Assembly: GCA_905116865.2 (NCBI GenBank)
Contig: CAJHNH020000224.1
Span: 2,544,910 to 2,608,909 of the forward strand
DNA from: Candidula unifasciata
Taxonomy: Eukaryota > Mollusca > Gastropoda > Stylommatophora > Geomitridae
DNA: 64,000 nt
Direction: 5' to 3'
Of the stretch, positions 1-11,540 are shown one piece after another. Made by a program: the position numbers and the translations under genes. The notes under the pieces were generated by a model that did not search any database, was not told where the DNA came from, and saw nothing but the letters and a program-made list of their open reading frames with translations. Numbering within the stretch: position 1 is the first letter of the stretch; every line of letters begins with the position of its first letter.

Positions 1-52
1 TTAGGAATCCTTCATAGATTAAACTGGTATTTTGAATGCGCCAAAGTTTAAT
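1..52 (+). pseudogene. fam-A reverse transcriptase remnant at window edge
   Basis: About 50 bases resemble the stretch near 20978-21028 that precedes the fam-A reverse transcriptase remnant, with roughly three quarters of positions matching by eye. That stretch would encode the region before the RT GQ-type motif. The match ends by about position 52 and presumably continues off the left edge. It is too short to classify on its own. Confidence 0.3.
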
Positions 53-1030
53 GAGAGAATTGACATGTCTCTTGACACCTCAGAGGTCTGGCAAAGAATG
101 CCTGCGCCAGATTCCGCTTGGCGTCTCTAGAAAAGAAGTCTTTTATTTGTGCCCAAGGAGTAAAAAGTCTTACTTGAATTTCTGAAAAATATTCCAGAAA
201 TTATCTATCCCACAGTTGCAAGTTTGAAAATGTAGACTTCTCAAAACAACTAGAAGGTCTAGAAATGTTTATTTCACCAGATAGAGGTATACATCAATAT
301 GAGGGACTATATCCCCCCCCCCCCCCCGGACGGGTTTAAATTTGAAATGTGACCTGCCCTCTAGGGATGTCAACGTCACGACTAGTCCACAGTGTAGGGT
401 TGGCTGTTCATTTCGCGACAGTATTCACGATTCGAAAGTGGTGTAGAAATGATTACTATGCAACTAGACCTGGATTCCAGTTTTTGTTTGTAATGAGGAT
501 CTCACTGCAAAAGTCAGAGAACAAATACAAGAAGATTATTTTTCAACTGTGAGGATGATGTTAGATGAATTTGGTGTTAATAGACAAACCATTCTTAAAA
601 TTTCAGTGCAAGATTTAGGCAAGACAAAAAGTTGCTTGCTGGTTTGTACCTTTTTAATGGCAATGCACCGGCTAACCGGGCGGTAGTTGTAAGAGAATTT
701 TTGGCCCTAAAATGAGTGTGTGTTCTCAACCATGCACCCTGTCTCCTATATTTGTCTCCCTGTGCTTATTTTCTATTTCCAAAATTAAAGTTACATTGAA
801 AGGATGCTTCTTTGACGATATTGATGACATCCAAAGAGCCGTAACATCGACTTCAAGGGCCATAACAAGAGAAGAACTACAGAGGTCGTCCAGTGTTTGT
901 TAGATCGTGCCCTTTGCTGTATCAATGCACAAGGGGCTTATTTTGAATAAAAAAAAAAAAAATTATATCTTCAACTGTTGAGGAGTTTAATTTTTATGGA
1001 ATTAGTCTCATTACCTAATTGTCGGACCTT
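53..1030. other. No gene recognised; poly-C run at 313-327
   Basis: No credible coding sequence, splice-flanked exon or known repeat was recognised. A run of 15 C lies at 313-327 and a run of A near 950-962. The short open frames at 349-552 and 712-903 have no recognisable motif and no flanking splice signals. Confidence 0.5.
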
Positions 1031-1031
1031 G

Positions 1032-1084
<53 letters not shown>
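1031..1084. repeat. (TA)n(TG)n microsatellite
   Basis: Alternating TA dinucleotides pass directly into about 20 TG/GT dinucleotides. Confidence 0.95.
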
Positions 1085-1087
<3 letters not shown>

Positions 1088-1130
1088 TGCGTAAAACTTT
1101 ACGTTTGTTTTCATCACCTGCATTTTCCCC

Positions 1131-1200
1131 CCTGTGGAATGCAATTTTTCGTTATTTGAGGCCCCTTCCTGGCTTATGTGATGTCCTAGTGGGATACAAC
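1131..1200 (-). repeat. R1 dispersed repeat, internally deleted copy
   Basis: Read on the minus strand this has both ends of the R1 unit: the start (cccactaggacatcac) and the distal part (cctcaaataacgaaaa). The middle of about 150 bases is missing. It is inverted relative to the R1 copies at 1348 and 1975. Confidence 0.6.
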
Positions 1201-1347
1201 TACCAACCTACCACTAACTCTTAAAGTGCTTACTAAAAAAAAAAAAAACACTAGTGTATAAAGTTTGCTAGGCTCGTTGACATATAGGCCTAACCATCAA
1301 TGTTAAATGTTGTTCATTAAAACATAGTAAGCGTAGGTAGGTAAGTT

Positions 1348-1412
1348 ATACCCCACCAGGACATCACACAAGCGACGAACACCCGGGGACACAAAGTGCC
1401 ACAATGCGGATG
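1348..1412 (+). repeat. R1 dispersed repeat, 5' fragment
   Basis: Contains the R1 start (accccaccaggacatcacac) and the following segment through the tgcggatga motif, then diverges. It is the same family as the tandem cluster at 1975-2711. Confidence 0.7.
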
Positions 1413-1973
<561 letters not shown>

Positions 1974-1974
1974 G

Positions 1975-2711
1975 TACCCCACCAGGACATAACACAAGCG
2001 ATGAACACCCGGTGACTTAAAGCGCCACCATGCAGATGATGATCACCTGTGGAGAGGTCCCAGAAACCCCTTTCAGCTGTTAGGCCATATATATATAGCC
2101 AAGCCATATCTATGCCCCAGCTATATTCAGAGCTCCGGGCAAAAGCGAGGGTGGGGCTTCAAATAACGAAAAACTTTATCCCACATGGGGACGAATAAAC
2201 ATAGGATTATAATCAAATACTGAACTGAATTTCTACCCCACCAGGACATCACACAAGCGATAAACACCTGGTCTCAAAGCCTCACCATGCAGATGATGAT
2301 CACCTGTGGAGAGGTCCCAGAAACCCCTTTCAGCTGTTAGGCCATATATATAGCCAAGCCATATCTATGCCCCAGCTATATTCAGAGCTCCGGGCAAAAG
2401 CGAGGGTGGGGCTTCAAATAACGAAAAACTTTATCCCACATGGGGACGAATAAACATAGGATTATAATCAAATACTGAACCGAATTTCTACCCCACCAGG
2501 ACATCACACAAGCGATAAACACCCGATGGCACAAAGTGCCACCATGCGGATGAGGATCGCCGTGGAGAGGTCCCAGAAACCGCGTTCAGACATTTGGCCA
2601 TATGTATGGCCTGCCTATATTGCGGCCCCTGGCAAAAGCCAAAGTAGGGCTTCAAATGACAAAAATTTCGTCCTAAAAAGGACGAAACTGGATATAATAT
2701 AATCAAATACT
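1975..2711 (+). repeat. R1 tandem cluster, three units of about 255 bp
   Basis: Three head-to-tail R1 units start at about 1975, 2234 and 2489. Each starts with taccccaccaggacat and runs to an aatcaaatac motif (2211, 2466, 2701). Units 1 and 2 are almost identical, pointing to a recent tandem duplication. Unit 3 is clearly diverged. No box A or box B and no coding potential were seen, so the class is unknown. Other copies lie at 1131, 1348 and 14708. Confidence 0.8.
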
Positions 2712-3164
2712 AGAAAAGAGAGCTTGCCATTGCCATTGCCAGTTGTCCAAGAAAAATTCCAAACTTGATCCTCTTTCAGCCGCCCGAGGGCCTGCTATAT
2801 CGAAGAAGGGTCCTTTGCTGTCTTATATGGTTTCCTTTTATTTGTGGTGTGTAGACACACCTGATATTATTGTTGTTTGCTTCCTTGCTGTGCTGCGTTG
2901 TTTGCGGTTTTGGGTTCTGGTGTGATCCAGATCTCTTTGCGATGATATTGAAGGGTACTAGCTGACTGTTGCTGGTGCTTGGTTTGCCTCGTGCTGGTCG
3001 CTGTGCTGGTGCCCTGTTGCTGCTTGGTTGCCGATCTAAAAGCCGCCGGAAAAAGCCAAACAAATATCCGTTGCTCCATCGATACAAACAATGTTCCTTT
3101 TCAGGACAACCAGGGCCGTCACAATCTGTTGTTGTGATCGGCAAAAAAAAAAAAACAAAAAACA

Positions 3165-3168
<4 letters not shown>
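2712..3168. other. Unassigned; polar open frame on minus strand
   Basis: An open frame of 129 codons runs 3165-2776 on the minus strand, rich in Gln, Arg, Ser and Asn. It has no recognised domain. It sits just past the poly-A end of the fam-G LINE and could be old LINE 5' sequence, but nothing decides this. Confidence 0.25.

Positions 3169-3216
<48 letters not shown>
3169..3216 (-). other. Poly-A tail of the fam-G LINE
   Basis: A run of 48 T on the plus strand is a poly-A tail in the sense of the minus-strand LINE. It abuts an A-rich stretch at 3143-3168, so a target-site duplication cannot be defined by eye. Confidence 0.8.
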
Positions 3217-3472
3217 CTCACGGAGTGTGGAGAAGTAGTGGAGGTAAGATAGACTGCAAATGAGAGGTCAGTTTGCCCGAATGTGCCAGTAGATGTGATA
3301 GTGAGGTCGGGAGAATGAGAGTGACATATAGATTGAGGGATGTGGCTTCTCGTCGCTGGAACTTCTCGTGGGTTGAGATCCATTGTCCTGAAATAAAACT
3401 AGAGGCATTGTTAATGTTCATGTGACTGGGGGGTGGGGGGGGGGGTGGCTTAAGAGATTCTGGAGTTACCGA

Positions 3473-4010
3473 GTGCTGGTCCCCTTTGGTGCAATGTCTT
3501 CAGCGGTTTGCTTCAGAACGTCGGGTGGCCTTTGGTGGTTTCCGTTGTCAACTTCTGCCTGAAAGAATGTTAATAAAAGTTTTGGTAATCACTTAGGCCT
3601 TCACGCTGGAATTCGGCCTTAGGGCAGGGTCTGAAATGGGACTGAAAGGCATTGTTATAGATACATTTAAGGTGGCGTAAGTTAGACAGGAATTCCCTGG
3701 TGCTGGTCCCCTTTGGTGCAATGCCCTTGGCTAGGTGCTTCAGAGCGTCGGGTGGCCTTTGGTGGGTTCCGCTGTCTACTTCTGCCTGAAAGAATGTTAA
3801 TTAAAGTTTTGGTAATCACTTAGGCCTTCACGCTGGTTTTCGGCCTTAGGGCAGGGTCTGAAATGGGACTGAAAGGCATTGTTATAGATACATTTAAGGT
3901 GGCGTAAGTTAGACAGGAATTCCCTGGTGCTGGTCCCCTTTGGTGCAATGCCCTTGGCTAGCTGCTTCAGAGCGTCGGGTGGCCTTTGGTGGGTTCCGCT
4001 GTCTACTTTC
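3473..4010 (-). repeat. 227-bp tandem repeat in the LINE 3' region, about 2.4 copies
   Basis: Units begin at 3473, 3700 and 3927, each starting gtgctggtcccctttggtg. The third is partial and ends about 4010. The second and third units are nearly identical, and the first differs at scattered positions. The array sits between the ORF2 stop (4254) and the poly-A tail, so it is part of the element's 3' untranslated region. Internal 3' tandem repeats in LINEs can vary in copy number between insertions. Confidence 0.88.
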
Positions 4011-4253
4011 ACCTGAAAATATACTAATTTCAGATTTGTGTTACAACTTTGGCATTTACGATGTTATTCGCCAGCGGACAGGTAGAGGTAGTGGTAGTAG
4101 CATAGGTGAAGAGTGCTGGAATGCTTCAGAGGACATAAAGCGAGGTCGGGAGAGTGAGAGGAAGGATAGACTGTCCTGGCAGGTGCCGCTGGTACTCGCA
4201 GGATCTGGTCCGGTCCCATCTGGTTGTACAGCTCTGGGTTGAGGGATGGCTTC

Positions 4254-7200
4254 TCAGATCGCTTTCCCCGTTCTTGAAATGAACTGCTTGACGAGTCGCT
4301 GGACCTGGTCCTCAGCGCTCACGCTGAGGCAGTTTTCGACAGTCATTGGTTCGTTTCTTGCTCTAAAGTGTAACACAAGATCTTGTCTTTCAGGTTCGTA
4401 GGTTTTGCAGTTCAGCAGGAAGTGTTCCATAGAGTTGTTGGCCCTGCATTCCTGACACACAGGCGTGCGGAATCGGTCTGTCCAACACCCTAGTCGCATC
4501 TTCCACAGCTTGCGGATGACAGGTATTTTTGTCGGCGCTTGCACTTGGTTCTTAAGACTGGGTTGTTTTAGTAATTTGTAGGCGATTCTGCCTTTATCGC
4601 TGGTCGACCACTGCTGGGACCAATCTTTGCAGACGTTGTTTCTGATGACTGCTTTTTGTTCTGTTTTGCCCAGTCCCGTGAACACTGTGTTAGGGCTGCT
4701 GGTGCCTCTTTTTGCCGCTCTGTCTGCTGCTTCGTTGCCTTCGATACCTATGTGAGCTGGGATCCAGCCAATGGTTACCTGGCATCCCAGGCTCCTCAGC
4801 CTGGTTGACAAAGTCAGGATTTCTTCTTTCAGGTCTTGTCGGCTCACTTTCGAATAGTCCTTTAATGACTGGACAGATGACAGCGAGTCGGTGAGGATAA
4901 GGAGCTTAATGGGCGGCCTTTCGCAGGCTAGCTCCAGTGCTTTTAGTATCCCTACCAGCTCTGCCGTGCATACTGCTGTATCGTCAGTGAGCCTATATTC
5001 GTGGGTTGTTTTTAAGGCTGGTATGAAGACCCCTGCGCCGACCGCACCCGTACTGGTTTTGGAGCCGTCTGTGTAGATAATCATGGTGTCTACTTCAGCA
5101 TTCCGGATGTACTCGTCGACTCTCGACCTTGCATCGAGGATGGCCTGGTTTTTGTCGATTTCGTGCGCCAGGCTTTCGTCCGTGTACGGAATTTTGAGCT
5201 CCCAGGTTGGGGTGGTCGGGTGGTACCTTATACCGCTGTTGTTGATGGTGTTCAGTTCTGCTGCCGTTTTCCAGGATGCTGGTCTTTGGAATTTTTGCAG
5301 TGGGATGCTGGTTTTCGACCATGGATATTCATGAACAGTCAGCGCCTGGGCGGCAGGGTGGTGTGGGTCGAGCGTTGTTTGAGACCAGTAGCTGTGCCTC
5401 AGTTGTCTTCTGCGTAGGCTTAGTGGTATGAGACCTAGTGCTACCTCCATGGCTTCGTGACTGGCTCCTTTTCCTACCCCCAGGATGATTCTCATTGACT
5501 CGTTCTGAATTCGGTCTAGAAGAGCTTTTTGTGCGTCGGAGGCAGCATCGTATACGACACATCCGTATTCGAGCTTGCTTCTGACGAACGCCTTATAGAA
5601 GTTCAGTAGGGTTCGGGTGTGCGCACCCCATCCGGACCCTTTGATTATTCTAAGAAGGTTGTTGTTGTTGGAGCATCTGGTGATGGTTTGCTTTATGTGT
5701 GGGTTCCAGTTCATCTGTTGGTCAAGTAACATTCCTAGGAATGTCGTTTGTGTTTTCCTCGGTATTCTTTGCCCGTTTATCACGATGCGGGTTTCAGAGT
5801 CACTACGTGCCCACCATTTCCTTTTCCAGTGAAATATCATCTGGACGGATTTCGTTGGGTTGATTCTGAAGCCCCACTTCTCCATCCATCCTGCTACATT
5901 GTTGGCCGCCTCCTGCAGCTGATCGACGGCGTGTTCTATGAGGACGCTAGAGCACCATATTGCGCAGTCGTCAGCGTACTGGGACAGACCGACATTGTCG
6001 ACCCCTATGGCCTCCGCGAGATCGTTCACGAGGATGGAGAAGATAACCGGGGAAATCACCGAGCCCTGTGGGGTGCCGTTCTCTTGCCTGTGGGTTGCCG
6101 ACCTTTCGTTTTTGACTGCTACTGAGAAGGTTCGGTCTTGTAGGAAGCTCTTGATATATTTGAGAGTTTTCCCTACAATTCCAACTATGCTCAGTTTTCT
6201 GATAGCGGCTTCCCTCCAGCAGGTGTCGAAAGCGCTGGTCAGGTCTAAAAAGATGGCGGTGGTTTTTTTCTTGTTTCAGGAATCCACACTTGACGTGATC
6301 TTCTAGCTTGATCACCTGGTCAATTGAGGATCGGTTGGCTCTGAAACCGGATTGCGTGCTGCTGTATTTTTGATGTTTTTCCAGGTGGAAGTTAATTCTC
6401 TTGGTCACTACAGTCTCCAGTACCTTTCCCATGTGGGAGGTCAGTGATATTGGTCGGTACGAGTCAAGACTCTGCGTATCCCTGTGGGGTTTCGGTACTG
6501 GGATGACTGTAGCATGTTTCCATTGTTGTGGGACTGTTCCCTCTCTCCAGACATCGTTATAGTGATCCGTGATGGACTGGACGGTTGTGCTGGGGAGCAT
6601 TTTCATCAGCTTGTAGCTCAAGATGTCTGCCCCAGCGGCTGTGTCCTCTTTCGCCCGGATTGCTGAGGTCACTTCTTCTACTGTGATGTCTGAATCGAGG
6701 TAGTAGTCAGTAATGTCCGGTTCAGGTATTAGTTCTGCAGTCGCTAGCAGTCGTGCTCGTCTCCCCCTTTCTGCCGGGCCGAGTTTCTCATTTGAACTGA
6801 TCTCATAAAAATATTGACCGAACAGGTCGGCTTTTTCTTTGTCCGTGATCGCTAGTCTCGGTGTTTTGATAGTGGGGATTCGAGTCGACTTTTTGTTCCC
6901 TTGAATGGCCTTAATTTGGGCCCATACTTTACTGGCAGGGGTGCTCGGATCCAGGGTCTGACAGAAAGTTTTCCAGTGGGCCTCTTTGGATTTAAAGATG
7001 GTTCTGTTGGCCGCATTTCTCTGGATTCTGTATTCGGCAAGATTTGCATTGGTTTTGTTGCGCCTGAATCTTTGCAGAGCCCTTTTTCGTTCATCAATTG
7101 CCGTCTGACATTTGTCGTTCCACCAGCCCACAGGCGGTTTGCTTTTACGTGCTTGTGGATTGGTGGGTCGGTGCTGCTTGTTGCAGAGGTGGCTAGGCAT

Positions 7201-8047
7201 GTTTTTGTTGGGAATGTTTCTGATAGCTGCTACCAGGATAGTGTTCGTGAGTCTTTCGGTGTAGTCCTCTAGGCTTTCGCCTAGGTCACGTACTAGTTTG
7301 GTTTCGTCTAGCTGTTGCTGAAACATTTCCCAGTTTGCTTTTTTATAGTTGAAGGTGGGTCTGAGGCTGTCTTCGTTGGTGCATGCTTGTGCGTTAAGGT
7401 ATATAGATATCGGGAGGTGGTCTGAGTTGGAATCTTCGGAGATCACCCACTGGCAGCCTGTCAGGTCGGGTGTGGTCATGGTGATGTCGACCACTGTGTC
7501 TCTCATTCTCCGGCTGGGGTTTATTCTGGTAAAGGAGCCATCGTTGAGAATGGTGAGCTCGTTCTCTTCTACGAACTCCATTAACCTGTTCCCCCCCACC
7601 GTTTGCAGTGAGACTACCGAAACCCGGATGGTGGCAGTTGAAATCTCCGAGGATTATCGTCCTTGGTTGTAGTTTTGTTTTCAGTTGGTCAGTGTCTGTC
7701 GCTTCTAGTTTCCCAGCTGGGCAGTACACGTCTATTAGTTTTAGTTCTTTCCGAATGCCGGCGATCGTCACTGATATGACTTCACAGTTTTTCGTGTCGA
7801 AAGTCTCTTGACTGATCACTCGGATTCGGTTGGGTACGAGGATTGCCACTCCCCCGCCCCTTGTGTCCTTCGTGCGGTCGTGTCTGTAGATGGTGTAACC
7901 GTGATGTTTGAATCGGTCGGTGGGTTTAAGGAGTGTCTCCTGCAGGGCTATGATTGTCAAGTCACCCTCAAGCTGATTAATTATGCCTAGAAGGTTCTTG
8001 ATTCCCCTGCAGTTCCACTGGACAATTCTTATATTGGTGTCTTTCAT
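4254..8047 (-). pseudogene. fam-G ORF2: endonuclease, reverse transcriptase, RNase H (two frameshifts)
   Basis: Encodes the enzyme that nicks target DNA and copies the LINE RNA into it. The frame opens at 8047. Its N-terminus has the APE-type endonuclease signature (IVQWNCRGI, then LQET, then GDFN). Frame is lost in a C7 run at 7591-7597 and restored in the frame open from 7599, which supplies the endonuclease SDHLPI motif, the linker and the RT fingers (YRPISLTS). Frame is lost again at a T7 run at 6263-6269. The last frame carries GTPQGS, the catalytic YADD (about 5970-5981), RNase H (YTDGS near 5060-5074, a TAELVG motif, TDS, GNEAAD) and a C-terminal C-x2-C...H-x4-C motif. Both lesions lie in homopolymers, so they could be sequencing errors in an otherwise intact ORF. 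Confidence 0.92.
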
Positions 8048-8102
8048 TGTCGGTTTTTGGTCTGTTGGTTATGTGCGTTTTTGAATGGTCTTGTGTGTGT
8101 GT

Positions 8103-8774
8103 CTACAGGGCGTCTGGCTGGTTTTCACTGTCAGACGGCTCACTGCCCGCGGCACTTGTGTCTGCCGATGTTTCTTCTTCCTCGGTGTCATCTCGAGGGG
8201 GGCTGCTGCCGCGTGCATATTCGTCTATGCCGTTTTTTATTTTGTCGTCGATAGTCGAGTATAGTTTGTTGAGGAGAGCCTCCCACTGGTGGTCTGGTTC
8301 GGTTCTAGCTTTTTCAACTTTGTTGTCGAGCTCGGTTATGCGGCGTTTCGCCTCTTCCAGATCTAGGTCGACTATTTGTGCATGTGTTGTCAGGTCTAGG
8401 ACTTGAACTTCCAGTGCTTGGGCTTTCGCTTTGTTTGCCAAGTTTTCTTTCTTTTCTATGCTGAGTGCTTTCCTCAGCTCGGCTACCTCTTTTTTCAGGG
8501 CACACACCTCCTCGCTGTCGTTTGCTGGCGGCGCCACTGGTGGCGGGCTGTTTGCGATGGCGACGTGCTTGGGTGCATGTGCTTGCGCCGTGAGTGTGGC
8601 CTGAAGTATGCGTATGTCCGACTGGATTTCTTGCGGTGATTTTTTCTGGGATTGGTTCCACCTGACAACTTTAATGGGTGTGTTGGTCAGGTTAGCCTCT
8701 CGCCATGCTATTTTGGTAGCTTTGAGTGCGGGGCAACCTTGGTATCTCTCTGGCAAAAGAGAGCTTTTATACAC
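8103..8774 (-). pseudogene. fam-G ORF1, coiled-coil protein, N-terminus missing
   Basis: An open frame of 223 codons precedes ORF2 by 55 bases. It starts at a GTG, so the apparent start is the truncation point, not a real initiator. Residues about 90-165 are rich in Lys, Glu, Leu and Ala with heptad-like spacing, a likely coiled coil. The C-terminus is acidic and Ser-rich. ORF1 proteins of I-like LINEs usually carry CCHC zinc knuckles that bind the LINE RNA. None is complete here, but the RYQGCP segment near the N-terminus looks like what follows a last knuckle. I infer the knuckles were lost with the 5' end. Confidence 0.7.
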
Positions 8775-8779
8775 AGGAG

Positions 8780-8805
8780 AAAAAAAAAAAGGGGGGGGGG
8801 GGGGG
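8780..8805. repeat. A11G15 homopolymer junction at the LINE 5' end
   Basis: Eleven A followed by fifteen G, immediately beyond the last LINE coding base. It marks the 5' truncation junction and could be non-templated or an assembly weak point. Confidence 0.7.
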
Positions 8806-9456
8806 CGTGGCTAGACAAACGTCTCTAGCCTGGAAGCCAAACAGAAACCGCGCCTGGCATCCATTTTGACCGGAGCTAGGCCACGATTTGTATGGTTTCA
8901 AAGGGGGAAACAAAACACAACCCTGCCCTATTCAGGATGTTTGTGAAAAGCAGTTATCTCCCTTTACCTTAGGAATTTATGTAAACCTTCTAGATTGCCT
9001 ATTGAATTTGTGTGTGAATTTTTCTTTACGCTGCCCCACCTTTGTCACTTTATTGTCTATCTTAGTGTATGACTCTCCATCTCGAAGTGAGTTTTCACCA
9101 ATGAAAGTGAGAGTAGAGTTTATACTTATTTATTATGGTAGACGACTTCGTCGCCGGTGGGGATATTTTTTGGGTCTTTTTATCGCATCAACACTGCTGA
9201 AGTCCTTTTCAGGACTACATGGTTTCGATCAATACTTAGTCATTTTAAATGGCTCAAAAAACCATAGTCACAATTAACTCTTTCAGTCCCAAAGCACGCA
9301 TCACACACACATAGGTTTTTACCTAGAAGCCCAATTAAAGCATAATGCATCGATTTTATGTCTCTTTTTACCACCCCTTGGGCCTGTGATGTTAAACCAA
9401 CTGGGGCTCAGAGATTTAAAACCTAAAGCTCCCCGATTTGTTATGTGGAACAAAAA
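8806..9456. other. No gene recognised
   Basis: A 129-codon open frame (8888-9277, plus) has no recognised domain or splice signals. Nothing else was supported. Confidence 0.4.
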
Positions 9457-9548
9457 CTTACAATTTGCCTAGAAAAAAAAAGGCAACAGCCAAAAAATGC
9501 TGATGTTGGTTCTGCAACGTCCTGTAAAGGATACGCTTCTAACTTTTA
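9457..9548 (+). repeat. SINE3, 3' fragment
   Basis: Matches the tail half of SINE3: tttgcctaga, then ctgcaacgtcctgtaaagga and a tacgc...ctaac end. The tRNA-like head is absent. Confidence 0.65.
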
Positions 9549-9623
9549 ACTGAAGTGTATGCACCTAGTCTTCTGAGGAGAAGACACCGTCTACCGGTGT
9601 AAGCTACTCTACATACCGTTGCA

Positions 9624-10436
9624 GTTTTCAATTCCAATTCCATTTCCTTTCAGAGAAAAAACAAACAAACAATCAAAAACTCAACCACGTTCAATCAGCT
9701 GCTAGCTAGCCGAAGCTGCCAAAAGTCTCTAGCTATATTTGTGGTCTGGTTTGTTTGCGCCACTTTCGTGGCTAAGTTCTGGTATTTACCCCGTCTATGG
9801 GCTTAGTGCTTCTTTCTTCCAAGTCAGACAGCTTATTCCCTATCCTGTTGTCAACTGTGTTCTTCTAGCCCTTTCATTTCTGATGTTTTTCCTTGCTTTC
9901 AGCTCCTTCTGATTTCGCAGGAGTATATTGTAGGATAGCGAGATTCTCAATATAACGTCCTATGGACCACCATTTATATTTTAAAATTTTGAGTATTTTC
10001 CTTTGCCAAAGAGTACTGAAAACGGTTTTTGGGTTTAGATAGATCCGAAATGTAAATATTCTGCGCGTGACCATAGTGGTCTTATAGTTGTCTTCCTGCA
10101 AAAACAACGGGTTAATCACGCCATGAAAATATGTGTGAAATGTTAGGTGAAGCCTCACAATGATTCTATCCGTCATGTTTTAAAGTTTGATCCGATTGTG
10201 TCAGTTTGGGTTGGTAGCTAGGCTTTGGTGTACGTAAGTACCAGATCCCTGGAATATGCAGCTCACGCTTTGAGATTCAAATGTTCTGCGATTAGGATAA
10301 GTGTATTTTGTTTGGTACCGGACTCAAGTTCTCTCCGGGGGAGGGGGTGAGGATTGTACTAGTAGTGCACCCGGAATGCGTAAGGAGGGGAGAGGGAGAA
10401 GAGGATAGTTACCGTCTTGCTGGATTCTAGCGTGGT
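9624..10436 (+). repeat. R2 dispersed repeat, copy 1 (about 0.8 kb)
   Basis: Collinear with 25797-26637. Shared blocks include ctgctagctagccga, atatttgtggtctgg, ggaccaccatttat, ttttaaaattttgagtattt, gaccatagtggtcttat and the end gtcttgctggattctagcgt. No coding frame spans it and no terminal repeats were seen. It could be a non-autonomous element or the untranslated end of a larger one. Orientation is arbitrary. Confidence 0.75.
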
Positions 10437-10762
10437 AGTTGGGCCGCTTGTCATGTTTGCAGAGGTACTTCCAAATATTATGTATCATGGACACTTGTTT
10501 GGCCATTATGAACTGATTTAAAGCGGCTGTCACCTGCCATTCAGACAGGCATGCATTTCGCTGCATTTTCTAAGCGGCAAGCCTTTCTAAGACAGTTATC
10601 AATAGGGTGTTTGTAAAGTCATACAATACTGTGTATACAGAATTCATCTGAAAAACCCGAGTGCACAGCGTCGTAAAATATATGCTGAAAAAGTCATTGA
10701 ATTATTTATAATAACTACTGCTGTGGTCTAATGCTGCTTTGGGGAAGTTGGAAAGTAGCAAG

Positions 10763-11043
10763 GTAAGTAAGTAGTAAAGATAAATTTTTCATCCCTTTAG
10801 GCATCAGGCATTTGGGAAGAGCACCCATAATTTTTACGTACCAATGGGTGGGTAATGTGGTCAGCATTACTCGGGTCGTCTTTACTTCCCCAGGACATAC
10901 ATCCTGGTACCCATTTTAGGCTGGGTCGACCTGAGACGCCCCATACCATGGTAACGATCGACGCAGCAAGCAGTGGGTTTCGATCGCGGTAGGTTGGAAT
11001 TACGAGTCGGACTCGCAACGCCTAAGCCACTGACGCCTCATAA
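10763..11043 (-). repeat. SINE1, near full-length, tRNA-derived
   Basis: On the minus strand the head has a perfect box A match (tggcttaggcg) and box B match (gatcgaaac), the internal RNA polymerase III promoter of a tRNA. A body follows with tgggtaccaggatgtatgtc and gctgaccacattaccc, and the tail ends in tttactacttacttacctt-like sequence. This is the best SINE1 copy here. Others are at 18826, 29246, 50885, 57866 and 61590. Confidence 0.88.
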
Positions 11044-11211
11044 AGTAGCAATGACATATTGCTCATTATAGGTCTTGGAAATGCCCACAGCAGACTTTGA
11101 GACGGGATCGGTTAATTTTTTGAAAAATTGACTGGTTATTACGAATTCTTCAGTTGACAGCACCATTCTGTTCGGAGTGCAAATAATTACTACAGCAGAC
11201 ACATCCATTCG

Positions 11212-11540
11212 AGGGTGCTGGGTGGTCTAGAGGCACAGTGTCCACCTCGAGTGCTAAAGGTGCCGGGTTCTGTGTAGTGAGATCGGACGCCTGTGTGCAT
11301 TGTTGCGCATGTAAAAAATCCCCTGGCAGTTGGAAATCGAAAAAAGTAGCCCCGGGCAAAATTTAAAGTTAAAAATCTGCCTAAAGCATTTCAGGATCCT
11401 CGCCGGTGCTACAGAGCCTGTGCAATGTGCTGAGCTTCTTCGAACTCAGACTTAAGTTAGAAGAAGAACGGAGTTCTTATGGGATACTACCCGTGTGCCA
11501 TGATGTTGTTCCGTTGTTCCAACCTCAAACCTCAAACACA
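11212..11540 (+). repeat. SINE4, copy with internal deletion
   Basis: Box A is a perfect match (tggtctagagg), and box B begins (gggttc) but is cut by a deletion of about 45 bases relative to the copy at 55188. Shared body blocks are cgcctgtgtg, cttggcag-like, gtatttcagg-like and the end actacccgtgtgccatgatg. Confidence 0.8.

Larger units (their letters stand above)
3169..8775 (-). mobile_element. fam-G non-LTR retrotransposon (LINE with RNase H), 5'-truncated
   Basis: This is the most complete mobile element in the window. In minus-strand order it has a coiled-coil ORF1 (8774-8103), a 55-base spacer, ORF2 (8047-4254) with endonuclease, reverse transcriptase, RNase H and a C-terminal Cys/His motif, then about 1 kb of 3' sequence with 227-bp tandem repeats, and a poly-A tail (T run at 3169-3216). 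Such elements insert by target-primed reverse transcription. The presence of RNase H places it among I-like clades (I, Loa, Nimb, R1, Tad); the exact clade is not decidable by eye. The 5' end is cut inside ORF1, as expected for a truncated insertion. A related decayed copy lies at 27707-29180. Confidence 0.93.

Noticed and set aside
2776..3165. A 129-codon minus-strand frame considered as a LINE ORF1 N-terminus
   Set aside because: No zinc knuckle or coiled coil and no link to the adjacent element, which ends in its poly-A tail before this frame.
8945..8965. Motif agttatctccct, reminiscent of a short repeat I associate with molluscan genomes
   Set aside because: Single short occurrence; the association is from memory and cannot be tested here.
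9159..9240. Short palindromic stretch agtcctttt...aggact within an open frame
   Set aside because: Only about 6 bp per arm; expected by chance in this length of DNA.
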